From the NCBI GenBank assembly GCA_022711665.1, contig JAKLEN010000002.1, forward strand, positions 372,001 to 436,000: DNA of 64,000 bases, in the 5' to 3' direction. The notes beneath the pieces were generated by a model. That model had not been told where the DNA came from. It saw nothing but the letters and a program-made list of their open reading frames with translations, and ran no database searches. The DNA comes from Acidobacteriota bacterium. Lineage in GTDB: Bacteria; Acidobacteriota; Aminicenantia; Aminicenantales; Saccharicenantaceae. A program made the translations under genes and the position numbers. Positions 34,949 to 42,642 of the stretch are shown here, piece by piece. Within the stretch, counting starts at the first letter, position 1; the number at the start of each line of letters is the position of its first letter.

Positions 34949-36176
34949 GCTGGATCTTGGCCGGATCGACGATCCCCAGCCCGAGCTTCTCGGCATAGCG
35001 CAGGTAGTCCGTGAAGCGGGGGTTCTCGTTGACCGCGACCCCCATCTCCTTGCGCTTGGCCACGATCCTGTTGTGGCAGACCATGTCCAGGGCGAACGGG
35101 TCGGAGGCGAAATAGAGCCGGTTGTCGATGTAGGCGAACTTGGCGTTCTTGTCCGGCCCGCCGTCGTATTGGGACCGCAGGCCGTCGGTGACGTTGAGGA
35201 CCATCTTGTCGCGCACGGGCCAGAAGGCCGGCACCTCGACGCAGACGTCGAGGAAGAGCGGCTTGTGGAGGCGGTTGGTGTTGCAGACGGCGCCGTAGCC
35301 GATGTTCTTGGTGGCCATGGAGATGGCGTTGCCGGTGTTCTTGAACACCGGCAGGTTGACTATCTTGGTCAGCTTTTTGGTCAGCAGCGTGCCGAAGTAG
35401 GAGTGCTTGCCGTTGAAGACGTGCTGGTTGAGATAGGGCAGGTCCTTGGGGCCCTCGACGTCGGCCCAGTAAAAGACCTCCTGGTCGAAATTGGGGGCGC
35501 TGACGTGCGTGCCGTCGGCTTTAAGCCACTTGCCGTTGTCCTGGGTCTTGCCTTCGGCGGCCGCCTCGTCCATCGTCTGCAGGCCCTCGATGCCGATGCC
35601 CGGAAAGCGCTCGGCCGTGAAGCCGGCGTCCGTGAGCATGTAGTCGAAGCGGTCCCAGATGACGATATTCCGGCGCGGCAGGCCGCAGGCGGTCAGCCAG
35701 TCGATGACGGCATCGACGACCTCGAGCCGTGTGCTGATGAGGCCCGGGCCGACCGGATTGACCTTGAGCCCGACGATGTCGTCCTTGGTGAAGAACAGGC
35801 CGAAGCTCTTCTTCGGGCTCTTGCCGGTCAGCTCCCGGATGCCCTTCTCGAACATGGCCTTGACCGCCGCCCCGTCGGCCTTGCCGTCGGGCATGGCCGC
35901 CGGATCGTGGACCTCGATGACCCGGCCGGGGAATGGCCCCGGGAGGCTCCATTTGGTCTTGGGAACCCTGAAGGCGTCCTCGATGTTGGTCTTGGGCTTG
36001 GCGGGCGGGGCGGCCGGCTTGGCCGCGGGTTGCTGGTCCTGGGCCTGCTGGGCGAAGACGAGGCTCCGGCCGGTCATGACCAGGCCGGCGCCGATCGCCC
36101 CGCCGGCCTTCAACAGGAAGTCGCGGCGGCCGACGGCGTTATCGGGGGGCATCGAGCTGTAGGCGCGGTGTTTCAT
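34935..36176 (-). CDS. DUF362-family protein with Tat signal
   Basis: A 413-residue exported protein. The twin-arginine segment GRRDFLLKAGGAIGAGLV marks Tat export, used for folded cofactor-containing proteins. The body (VGLKVNPVGPGLISTRLEVV, ERFPGIGIEGLQTMDEAAAE, LPVFKNTGNAISMATKNIGY) matches DUF362, a family often found with Fe-S redox proteins. There is no cluster-binding CxxCxxC in this protein, so it is the ferredoxin-less form. Start 36176 is preceded by AAAGGA; a strong promoter lies just upstream. The downstream lipoprotein gene overlaps its end. Confidence 0.82.
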   Translation of the reverse strand: MKHRAYSSMPPDNAVGRRDFLLKAGGAIGAGLVMTGRSLVFAQQAQDQQPAAKPAAPPAKPKTNIEDAFRVPKTKWSLPGPFPGRVIEVHDPAAMPDGKADGAAVKAMFEKGIRELTGKSPKKSFGLFFTKDDIVGLKVNPVGPGLISTRLEVVDAVIDWLTACGLPRRNIVIWDRFDYMLTDAGFTAERFPGIGIEGLQTMDEAAAEGKTQDNGKWLKADGTHVSAPNFDQEVFYWADVEGPKDLPYLNQHVFNGKHSYFGTLLTKKLTKIVNLPVFKNTGNAISMATKNIGYGAVCNTNRLHKPLFLDVCVEVPAFWPVRDKMVLNVTDGLRSQYDGGPDKNAKFAYIDNRLYFASDPFALDMVCHNRIVAKRKEMGVAVNENPRFTDYLRYAEKLGLGIVDPAKIQHVRV

Positions 36177-36209
36177 GATGTCCGTCCTTTGGTTCGGGGG
36201 ATACACTGA

Positions 36210-36238
36210 AGGATAGCCCGGCGCCCGCGAAGTGTCAA
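36210..36238 (-). promoter_or_regulatory. Promoter of the DUF362-lipoprotein pair
   Basis: Minus-strand TTGACA (36233-36238), 17-base spacer, TATCCT (36210-36215), about 33 bases before the ATG at 36176. Confidence 0.65.
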
Positions 36239-36331
36239 GGATCCCGCCGTCCGCCGGCGATCCTCCGTCGCGTCCTTATTCCCGGGACGAGTCCGCGACG
36301 CGGAGGCGCCGGGCGCAAGATCGAGCGGCCG

Positions 36332-37330
36332 TCATTTCATCTTTTCGACAGCGGCGATGATGTTGCGCGCCTCGGCGGCGGCCGGGTTCTGCGGATCCAT
36401 GGCCACGAACCGGCGCAGGTTTTCCAGGGCCTTGGGGTAATCGCCCTTGTTCAGGTAGGCGATGCCCAGCTTGTAGTACGGCTTGGGCCAGTCCTTCTTG
36501 ATCTCGATGGCCATCAGGTAATGCTGGATGGCCTCGTCGGCCCTCTGGTTGGCAAAGAGGATCTCCGCCACGTTGTAGGGAACGAGCTCGCTCGTCGGCG
36601 AAGTGGCCAGGGCCTGGCGGAAATGGGTCATCCCGGCTTCGAGGTCGCCGCGCTTGATGGCCGCCTCGCCCAGCCCGGACATGGCCTGGGCGGCCAGGAC
36701 GGCTTCCTTGTCGTAGGACCCCGATCCCGCCTGGATGGCGTCCAGCAGGGCCTTCAGGTCCGTCTCGGCCCGGTCGAGCTCGCCCAACTTCAGCGAGCAC
36801 AGGCCGATCTGCAGCCGGACCTGATAGGCGTCGGGGTTCTTGGCCAGGAACCCCTCCAGCACGTCGCGGGCCGCGGCGTACTTCTCCTCGGCCAGGAGCC
36901 GGTTGCCGTCGGCCAGCTCTCCGGCGGCCTCCTGGCGCGCCTCGTCGGCGCCGGCCGCGGCGGAGGGGTCGTTCAGGACCAGGACGAGCGGCGTGTTCGG
37001 CCGGAGCTGATGGACGTCGACGTTCTGGACGGCGTCCAGGAACCCGGCCTTGCCGGCGGTGAAGCGCCAGGGGCCGGTGCCCAGGCCGCCGACGACGAAG
37101 ATGCCCTTGGCGTCGCTCAGGGCCTCGATCTTCGTGGTCTGGGAGGTCAGGCTTTGGGCGACGATCTTCGCCCCCTCCACCGGCTGGTTCCGGGCGTCGA
37201 GGACCTTGCCGGTGACCCGCCCCCGGCCCAGGTTGTCCTGGGCCCGCAGGCCGGCCGTGGCGCCGACGGCCAGGGCGGCCGCCAGGCATCCGGCGGCGGC
37301 CAGGTGGACGATCGAATGCTTCGTTCTCAT
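36332..37330 (-). CDS. Secreted TPR protein with N-terminal carboxypeptidase-regulatory-like domain
   Basis: A 332-residue exported protein. The signal HLAAAGCLAAALAVGATAG is followed by a beta-sandwich of the CarboxypepD_reg type (GRVTGKVLDARNQPVEGAKI, FTAGKAGFLD; residues about 35-110), then about five TPR-like repeats (for example AAIKRGDLEAGMTHFRQALA and GIAYLNKGDYPKALENLRRF; residues 135-330). Such proteins serve as periplasmic scaffolds. GGGAGGGTGAG precedes the ATG. It is downstream of the TonB-type receptor gene but separated by a terminator and has its own -10 box (TATAAT), so it is probably an independent unit. The Cys in AAAGC is within the signal and a lipobox is not convincing. 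Confidence 0.8.
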   Translation of the reverse strand: MRTKHSIVHLAAAGCLAAALAVGATAGLRAQDNLGRGRVTGKVLDARNQPVEGAKIVAQSLTSQTTKIEALSDAKGIFVVGGLGTGPWRFTAGKAGFLDAVQNVDVHQLRPNTPLVLVLNDPSAAAGADEARQEAAGELADGNRLLAEEKYAAARDVLEGFLAKNPDAYQVRLQIGLCSLKLGELDRAETDLKALLDAIQAGSGSYDKEAVLAAQAMSGLGEAAIKRGDLEAGMTHFRQALATSPTSELVPYNVAEILFANQRADEAIQHYLMAIEIKKDWPKPYYKLGIAYLNKGDYPKALENLRRFVAMDPQNPAAAEARNIIAAVEKMK

Positions 37331-37348
37331 GGGCTCACCCTCCCTGTC

Positions 37349-37354
37349 ATTATA
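37349..37354 (-). promoter_or_regulatory. -10 box of the TPR protein gene
   Basis: TATAAT on the minus strand, 18 bases upstream of the ATG at 37330; the -35 region has only a weak match. Confidence 0.4.
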
Positions 37355-37433
37355 CGCCGGCGGCGCCCCGGAAGGTCCTAAAGGCCCTTCTCCGGACTCC
37401 CGGCCTTGCTCCCCGGAGGCGGGCGATGAATTG

Positions 37434-37467
37434 AAAAAAAGAGGGGGAGGGGCAGGGCCCCTCCCCC
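37434..37467 (-). terminator. Rho-independent terminator of the TonB-type receptor gene
   Basis: On the minus strand an 11-bp perfect G/C stem (37457-37467 with 37443-37453) and a 3-base loop are followed by TCTTTTTTT (down to 37434). It begins 15 bases after the receptor stop codon. This is the clearest intrinsic terminator in the window. Confidence 0.85.
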
Positions 37468-37482
37468 GTGATCATCGGTAGA

Positions 37483-40400
37483 TCAGAACGAAACGCGGGC
37501 CGAGAGCTTGAAGATCCTGACGCCGGAGACGCTGGTGACCCTCTGATAGTAGCTGTCGACGACGCGGGTCCCCGAGGACGTGTTCTCGTCGTCCGGATAC
37601 CAGACGCCGCTCGGGTTCAGCCCGGAGTAGACGTACTTGTTGCCGAGCAGGTTGAAGATGTCGGCAAAGACGGCCACGGTCCCGAAATTGAACTTGAATT
37701 GCTTCTCCAGCCGGAAGTCGATATTGTCCCAGGAGGCTTGGCGGTGCGTGCCGTTCGGCGCCAGCTGGACGCCGATCCAGTTATACCAGGTCACGCAGTT
37801 GTGCTCGGCCAGCCAGGAGTCGGGCACGTAGACGCTGACGTCCATGCTCTTGTCCCAGAAGCTGCCGCCGTAGTTGAGCGGGCCGCCTTCGAGGTGTCGA
37901 TAGATGAACGAGCCGACGAACCCGAGGGGGATGCGGAACGAGCCGAAGAGCTTGATGGCCAGCGGGATGTCGTTGATGTCGGCGCCCCAGCCGTTGACCG
38001 CGTAGTTCGGATCGTAGGGCGTGATGCTCTTCGACTTGGCCAGGGTGATCGAACCGCCCAGGGCCCAGCCGTTGGCGTAGCGCTTGTCGAAGGTCATCTC
38101 GATGCCGTTGTAAAGCCGCTTGGAATAGGGGTTGCTGGCCTGTCGATAGACGACGTTGTCCCAGTTGTAATCGTTCGTCGGGACGTAGACCGTGACCGTG
38201 GCCTCGTCCCAGTCGCCGACGGCCGGCACGGTGGTCGTGAAGGGGACCCAGAAGCCGGCCGGGGCGTCCTGCAGCGAGCTCAGATAGGTCCGGGTCGCGG
38301 TGTCATACATCGTGTCCCAATGGTCCCGCCGGCCCAGCTTGTTGACGTACTGGAGCTTGACCGAGAGGTTCTTGGTCAGCTCGTGGGAGAGGGAGACGAC
38401 GAGCTCGTTGTTCCAGGGGGCCTTCAGCTGGTACTGCTCGCCCTTGCCGGCGACGAGCTGGCGGAGGGCCGGCAGGTCCTGTTCGACGAACGACCAGTAG
38501 CCGTCCGTCGGCGCATAGGTGTCGACGCCGGGGTCGTCGGGGATGTGGTTGCCGTTGTCGTCCCACCAGTTGAAGGCGTAGTTCTGCTGGATGGAGGCCT
38601 GGGCGTTGGAGAACCACATGACCGGCATGGCTTCATAGTAGCGGCCCCAGGAGATCTTGAGGGCCGTCTTGCCGTTGCCGAAGAGGTCGTAGCTGAGGCC
38701 GATGCGCGGCGAGAGCGCCGAGGTCTGCATGGTTTTGCGCATCGCGTCCCAGGTCATCGCCGCGTAGGGGTTCCAGCCGATGGTCTCGGCGACGAATTCG
38801 CCCATCTTGTAGGCCAGCCCGTCGGTGGCCGTGCCGGTCGACGTCGCGCCGCCGAAGCCGCCCCAGTAATTGTCGTAGCGGAGGCCGATGTTGATGGTCA
38901 GGCGGTTCTTGATGCTGAGGGAATCCTGGATGTAGGCGCCGAAGCGGTTGCCGGGCAGGTCCTTGGTCGAGTCGCCCTCGTTCGGCCCCATGTTGGACAG
39001 CTGGATGTAGCCATCGCCATAGATCGCCCGGTCCATGCCCTGAGCGGCGTAAGCGTAGGAGTCGCCGTCATAGTAGTGCATGGTCAGCGGATTGCCCCGG
39101 GCCACGGTCAGGCGGTCGAAAGAGTAGACGTACTCGACGCCGGCGCCGAGCTCGTGGTTGCCGCCCAGCACGTTGTCCAGGAAATGGGTCAGGCGGGCGC
39201 TGACGGTCTCGCCACGGCGGATGGTGTACTGTTCCTCGCCGTCCTTGTTGCTCCAGACGTAGCCGGTGTAATCGTCGATCTTGGTCGGATTCAGCCGGGA
39301 ATCCGGCTGGGAGGTCAGCGACCAGTCAAGGTTGTTGTAGCCGCCGCGGACGTCGAGATAGGTGTTCGGGCCGAACATCCAGTTCAGGTTGGCCGTCACG
39401 GCCATGCTGTTCGACTTGGACGCGGTGGTGGATTCGAAGACCTGGTAATAGCTCGGGTAATAGAGGTTCTTCGTGAAGCTGCCGTTGAACATGAAGAACA
39501 GGCGCATGTCCTTGTTGAGCTGGGTCGTCAGCTTGACGAAAGGCGCGTAAGTCTTGGTCGGGTTGGTGAAGGTGTCGTAGGATGTCCCTTCCAGGGTGAC
39601 GGGGACGTTGTTCAGCGTGTATTCGTTCTGGCGGTAGTCGAGCGTCGAGAAGAACCAGATGCGGTCCTTGATGATCGGGCCGCCCAGGGAGAACGACCCG
39701 TCGATGTCGTACTTGGCGAACGCCGGCTTGGAGCGGCCCAGGGAGGCCAGCTCCTCGTTGGTGAAGAGCATCTGGTTGAGGCCCTTGGCCGTGTAATAGG
39801 CCTGGGCCTGGCCGTGGAACGTATTGCCGCCCGACTTGGTGACGACCGAGATGAACGAGCCGCCGGAGGCGCCGACCTGGGCCGGCAGCCCGGCCGTGGC
39901 GATCTCGATCTCCTCGATGCTCTCGTACTGCGGCGAGATCTGCATGCCGCCCGTGGTCGGGCTCTCGCCGTTGACGCCGTCGATCTCGTAGGCCGTGGAG
40001 CCCGAGTTGGCGCCGTGGATGCTGCCGGAGTACGAGCCGATGGTGCCCGCGCTGCCGGCGGTGATATTGAAGAGGTTGTTGATGCTGCGGTTGAGCGGCA
40101 GGTTCTGGAGCAGCTCGGTGCTGATGACGCTGGTGACCTTGTTCGACTCCACGTCCACGACGGGGGCCGCGCCAGTGACCGTGACCTCCTCGCTCAGCGC
40201 GCTCTCCTCGGTCTGGAGGTTGACCGTGTAGGTCTGGCCGACCGAGACCTGGACGCCGGTTTTTTTCACCGTCTTGAAGCTCGGCATGGCGGCCGTAAGG
40301 GTGTACGTTCCCGGCGGCAGGTTGACCAATCGGTAGACGCCCGTCGCGTCGGTAACCGCGGAGACCGAGCCCATCAGGCCCGGGCTGGTGGCCACGATGT

Positions 40401-40539
40401 TGGCGCCCGGCAGCGGCGCGCCGGCCATGTCCGTCAATGTCCCCCTGATGACCCCCGTCTGCCGGCTCACCTGAGCGGCCAGGAACGGGACGAGCAGCAG
40501 GCTCGTCAGGACCACAGCCAAGAGTTTCCGGGATTTCAT
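37483..40539 (-). CDS. TonB-dependent receptor-like outer-membrane protein (CarboxypepD_reg-plug-barrel)
   Basis: A 1018-residue outer-membrane protein. Signal (residues 1-22, VVLTSLLLVPFLAA), carboxypeptidase-regulatory-like domain (about 25-105: GVIRGTLTDMAGAPLPGANI, GVYRLVNLPPGTYTLTA), plug (about 110-230: EVTVTGAAPVVDVESNKVTS, SIHGANSGSTAYEIDGVNGE, GGSFISVVTKSGGNTFHGQA) and a beta-barrel ending in ...KLSARVSF with the terminal Phe expected for barrel insertion. Such proteins take up oligosaccharides or peptides, though this subtype (often called Oar-like) may also act in secretion. It has its own promoter and terminator and faces a divergent LacI-type regulator, which suggests sugar-responsive control. 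Confidence 0.9.
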   Translation of the reverse strand: MKSRKLLAVVLTSLLLVPFLAAQVSRQTGVIRGTLTDMAGAPLPGANIVATSPGLMGSVSAVTDATGVYRLVNLPPGTYTLTAAMPSFKTVKKTGVQVSVGQTYTVNLQTEESALSEEVTVTGAAPVVDVESNKVTSVISTELLQNLPLNRSINNLFNITAGSAGTIGSYSGSIHGANSGSTAYEIDGVNGESPTTGGMQISPQYESIEEIEIATAGLPAQVGASGGSFISVVTKSGGNTFHGQAQAYYTAKGLNQMLFTNEELASLGRSKPAFAKYDIDGSFSLGGPIIKDRIWFFSTLDYRQNEYTLNNVPVTLEGTSYDTFTNPTKTYAPFVKLTTQLNKDMRLFFMFNGSFTKNLYYPSYYQVFESTTASKSNSMAVTANLNWMFGPNTYLDVRGGYNNLDWSLTSQPDSRLNPTKIDDYTGYVWSNKDGEEQYTIRRGETVSARLTHFLDNVLGGNHELGAGVEYVYSFDRLTVARGNPLTMHYYDGDSYAYAAQGMDRAIYGDGYIQLSNMGPNEGDSTKDLPGNRFGAYIQDSLSIKNRLTINIGLRYDNYWGGFGGATSTGTATDGLAYKMGEFVAETIGWNPYAAMTWDAMRKTMQTSALSPRIGLSYDLFGNGKTALKISWGRYYEAMPVMWFSNAQASIQQNYAFNWWDDNGNHIPDDPGVDTYAPTDGYWSFVEQDLPALRQLVAGKGEQYQLKAPWNNELVVSLSHELTKNLSVKLQYVNKLGRRDHWDTMYDTATRTYLSSLQDAPAGFWVPFTTTVPAVGDWDEATVTVYVPTNDYNWDNVVYRQASNPYSKRLYNGIEMTFDKRYANGWALGGSITLAKSKSITPYDPNYAVNGWGADINDIPLAIKLFGSFRIPLGFVGSFIYRHLEGGPLNYGGSFWDKSMDVSVYVPDSWLAEHNCVTWYNWIGVQLAPNGTHRQASWDNIDFRLEKQFKFNFGTVAVFADIFNLLGNKYVYSGLNPSGVWYPDDENTSSGTRVVDSYYQRVTSVSGVRIFKLSARVSF

Positions 40540-40623
40540 AGCCTCTCCTTTCTGCGTGGGATGTCGAGAGATCTATATGATCGCGCGGGGCGCAGGGCCT
40601 AGCCTGCGTTATCGTACACACAG

Positions 40624-40651
40624 ATAATAATCCGAAACGCTCCTTTGTCAA
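40624..40651 (-). promoter_or_regulatory. Promoter of the TonB-type receptor gene
   Basis: Minus-strand TTGACA (40646-40651), 16-base spacer, TATTAT (40624-40629), about 85 bases before the ATG at 40539. Confidence 0.65.
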
Positions 40652-40664
40652 GTCCCTTTTTTAC

Positions 40665-40690
40665 GGTTCCCTTGACTTTAACCGGGAAAC
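40665..40690. promoter_or_regulatory. Candidate operator for the divergent LacI-type regulator
   Basis: GGTTCCC (40665-40671) and GGGAAAC (40684-40690) form an inverted repeat (6 of 7) around the regulator's own -35 box. A direct repeat GAAACGC occurs at 40634-40640 and 40685-40691. Inference only. Confidence 0.35.
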
Positions 40691-40700
40691 GCACTTATAT
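40672..40700 (+). promoter_or_regulatory. Promoter of the LacI-type regulator gene
   Basis: TTGACT (40672-40677), 17-base spacer, TTATAT (40695-40700); predicted leader about 35 bases to the proposed start at 40742. Confidence 0.55.
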
Positions 40701-40741
40701 CATAAGCGAAATCGCGCCCCGCGGCGGCAAGGAGAACGATC

Positions 40742-41776
40742 ATCGGAACGATCAAATCCATCGCCCAAAAGGCCGGCGTATCCATCGGCACGGTCGACCG
40801 CGTCCTGCACAAGCGCGGCCGCGTCTCGCCGGCGACGGAGAAGCGCGTCCTGCGCCTGGTCAAGGACCTCGGCTACAAGCCCAACATCTTCGCCCGCAAC
40901 CTCAAGCTGGGCAAAACCTTCGTCTTCGGCGTCCTGATGCCTCGGCCGCAGCAGGACGGCGCCTATTGGACCCTGCCCCTCCGGGGCGTGGCCCGGGCCG
41001 AGGCCGAGCTCCGCTCCCAAAACATCCGCATCCGGCGGTTCTTCTACGACAAGCACAACGAATCGCTCTTCGCCCGGATCTGCCGGAAGATCCAGGCCGC
41101 CGACCTCGACGGGCTGCTGGTCGCGCCGGCCGCCGCCGAGCCCTTCGAGAAGTTCCTGCGGGGCCTGCCGCACCGGCTCCCCTGCGTCTTCTTCGATTCG
41201 TTCCTCCCCGGCGTTCCCCACCTCACGTCCATCGGCCAGGATTCCTTCCAGAGCGGCGTCCTCTCGGCCCGGCTCATGAAGATGCTGGTCGCGGCGCCGG
41301 GGCACGTGGCCATCATCAAGGTCCTGCCCAAGGACTTCCACATCGACGACCGGGTCCGGGGCTTCCAGGCCTACTGCCGGCGCTGCCCGGGACTGACCAG
41401 CGAAATCTACGAGATCGAGCGGAACGGGAACCTGGCAGCCGGGGCCCGGATCGTCCGCCGGATCTTCGCCCGGCACCCGGACCTCGTCGGCATTTTCGTG
41501 TCCAACGCCAGCACGCACCGCGCCGCCGCCTGCGTTCAGTCCGGGGGTTGCGGGGGCAAGGTCCACATCATCGGCTACGACCTCATCGACGAGAACGTCC
41601 GCTGGCTCCGGGAGGGGGTCATCGACTTCCTCATCAGCCAGCAGCCCGAGCGCCAGGGCTATGAGGGCATCTACACCCTCTACCGCCATGTCGTCCTCAA
41701 GGAGCCGGTCCCGAAGAAGGTGACGATGCAGATCGACATCATCACTTCGGAGAACGTCGACTTCTACCGGAGTTGA
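40742..41776 (+). CDS. LacI-family transcription regulator with apparent ATC start
   Basis: A 344-residue regulator. The first residues (TIKSIAQKAGVSIGTVDRVL, then HKRGRVS) form the LacI helix-turn-helix with the hinge LGYKPNIFARNLKLGK, followed by a periplasmic-binding-protein-like sugar-sensing domain (FVFGVLMPRPQQDG, DGLLVAPAAAEPFEKFL, IFVSNASTHRAAACVQ). No ATG, GTG or TTG occurs between the in-frame stop at 40703 and an internal ATG at 40937, which would delete the whole DNA-binding domain. ATC at 40742, seven bases after GGAG, is the best start (ATC 40739 and ACG 40736 are alternatives). It faces the TonB-type receptor gene, its probable target, and is followed after 10 bases by dapF. 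Confidence 0.78.
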   Translation: MGTIKSIAQKAGVSIGTVDRVLHKRGRVSPATEKRVLRLVKDLGYKPNIFARNLKLGKTFVFGVLMPRPQQDGAYWTLPLRGVARAEAELRSQNIRIRRFFYDKHNESLFARICRKIQAADLDGLLVAPAAAEPFEKFLRGLPHRLPCVFFDSFLPGVPHLTSIGQDSFQSGVLSARLMKMLVAAPGHVAIIKVLPKDFHIDDRVRGFQAYCRRCPGLTSEIYEIERNGNLAAGARIVRRIFARHPDLVGIFVSNASTHRAAACVQSGGCGGKVHIIGYDLIDENVRWLREGVIDFLISQQPERQGYEGIYTLYRHVVLKEPVPKKVTMQIDIITSENVDFYRS

Positions 41777-41786
41777 TCGAGCCCGC

Positions 41787-42560
41787 ATGACGATCTCCTT
41801 CGACAAGTACCAGGGGGCCGGCAACGACTTCGTCGTCGTCGACGGCCGGCGGCCCTCCCCCGGCCCCGGCGACGCGGACCTCATCCGGCGGCTGTGCGAC
41901 CGCCGCCTCGGGATCGGCGCCGACGGCCTCATCGTCCTCGCCGCCTGCGACGGGGCGGACTACGAGATGAGGTATTTCAACGCCGACGGCCGGCCGGGTT
42001 CGATGTGCGGCAACGGCGGGCGCTGCGCCGCCCACTGCGCCCTGAGATGGAAGATCGCCGGCCCGAGGCAGAAGTTCCTGGCCTACGATGGCCTCCACGA
42101 AGCCGAGGTCTCGGGCGATACCGTCCGTCTCGGTCTCGCCGACGTCCGCGGCCACAGGATCATCGAGGGAGGATATGCCCTGGACACCGGATCCCCGCAT
42201 TATGTCCTCTTCGCCTCCGGGATCGACGGCATCGACGTCGCCGGAGAGGGCCGGAGATGGCGCCTGTCGCCCTTCTTCGCGCCGGGCGGCACGAACGTCG
42301 ATTTCGTCGAGCGGACGCCCGGCGGCCTCTCGGTCCGGACGTACGAGCGGGGCGTCGAAGCGGAGACCTGGGCCTGCGGCACGGGCGTGACGGCCGCGGC
42401 CATCGCCTTCGCCCTGAAGGAGGGGGGCGCGGGCCCTGTCGAGGTCCGGGCCCGCGGCGGCCTCCTGAAAGTCGAGTTCGACATCCGGGGCGACCTGGTC
42501 ACGAACATCCGGCTGACGGGCCCGGCGACATTCGTCTTCGCCGGCTCGATCGAAGCCTAG
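41787..42560 (+). CDS. dapF: Diaminopimelate epimerase
   Basis: A 257-residue cytoplasmic enzyme interconverting LL- and meso-diaminopimelate for lysine and peptidoglycan synthesis. The two active-site cysteines are in SMCGNGGRCAAH and TWACGTGVTAAAIAFAL; FDKYQGAGNDFVVVDG and GIGADGLIVL are N-terminal signatures. Length is near the family norm (about 270). It has no strong ribosome-binding site and sits 10 bases after the LacI-type gene, so it is probably translated from the same transcript, an unusual pairing of a sugar regulator with a housekeeping enzyme. Presence of DapF implies meso-DAP peptidoglycan. Confidence 0.92.
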   Translation: MTISFDKYQGAGNDFVVVDGRRPSPGPGDADLIRRLCDRRLGIGADGLIVLAACDGADYEMRYFNADGRPGSMCGNGGRCAAHCALRWKIAGPRQKFLAYDGLHEAEVSGDTVRLGLADVRGHRIIEGGYALDTGSPHYVLFASGIDGIDVAGEGRRWRLSPFFAPGGTNVDFVERTPGGLSVRTYERGVEAETWACGTGVTAAAIAFALKEGGAGPVEVRARGGLLKVEFDIRGDLVTNIRLTGPATFVFAGSIEA

Positions 42561-42642
42561 ATGGCGGTCATGGCGGTCAAGCTGGCCGTTTCCGGCGTCA
42601 TGACCTTCTATTTCGTCCGCGCCCTGTTCTAGGGCGCGCTCC

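Noticed and set aside
37376..37430. A possible fourth copy of the dispersed inverted repeat upstream of the TPR gene
   Set aside because: CTTCTCCGGACTCCCGG and the following CCCCGGAGGCGGGCGATGAA resemble the arms only loosely; too diverged to claim.
42561..42632. A 23-codon plus-strand ORF directly after the dapF stop (MAVMAVKLAVSG...)
   Set aside because: No separate ribosome-binding site, very short, and no recognised family. It could be a small membrane peptide but cannot be supported.
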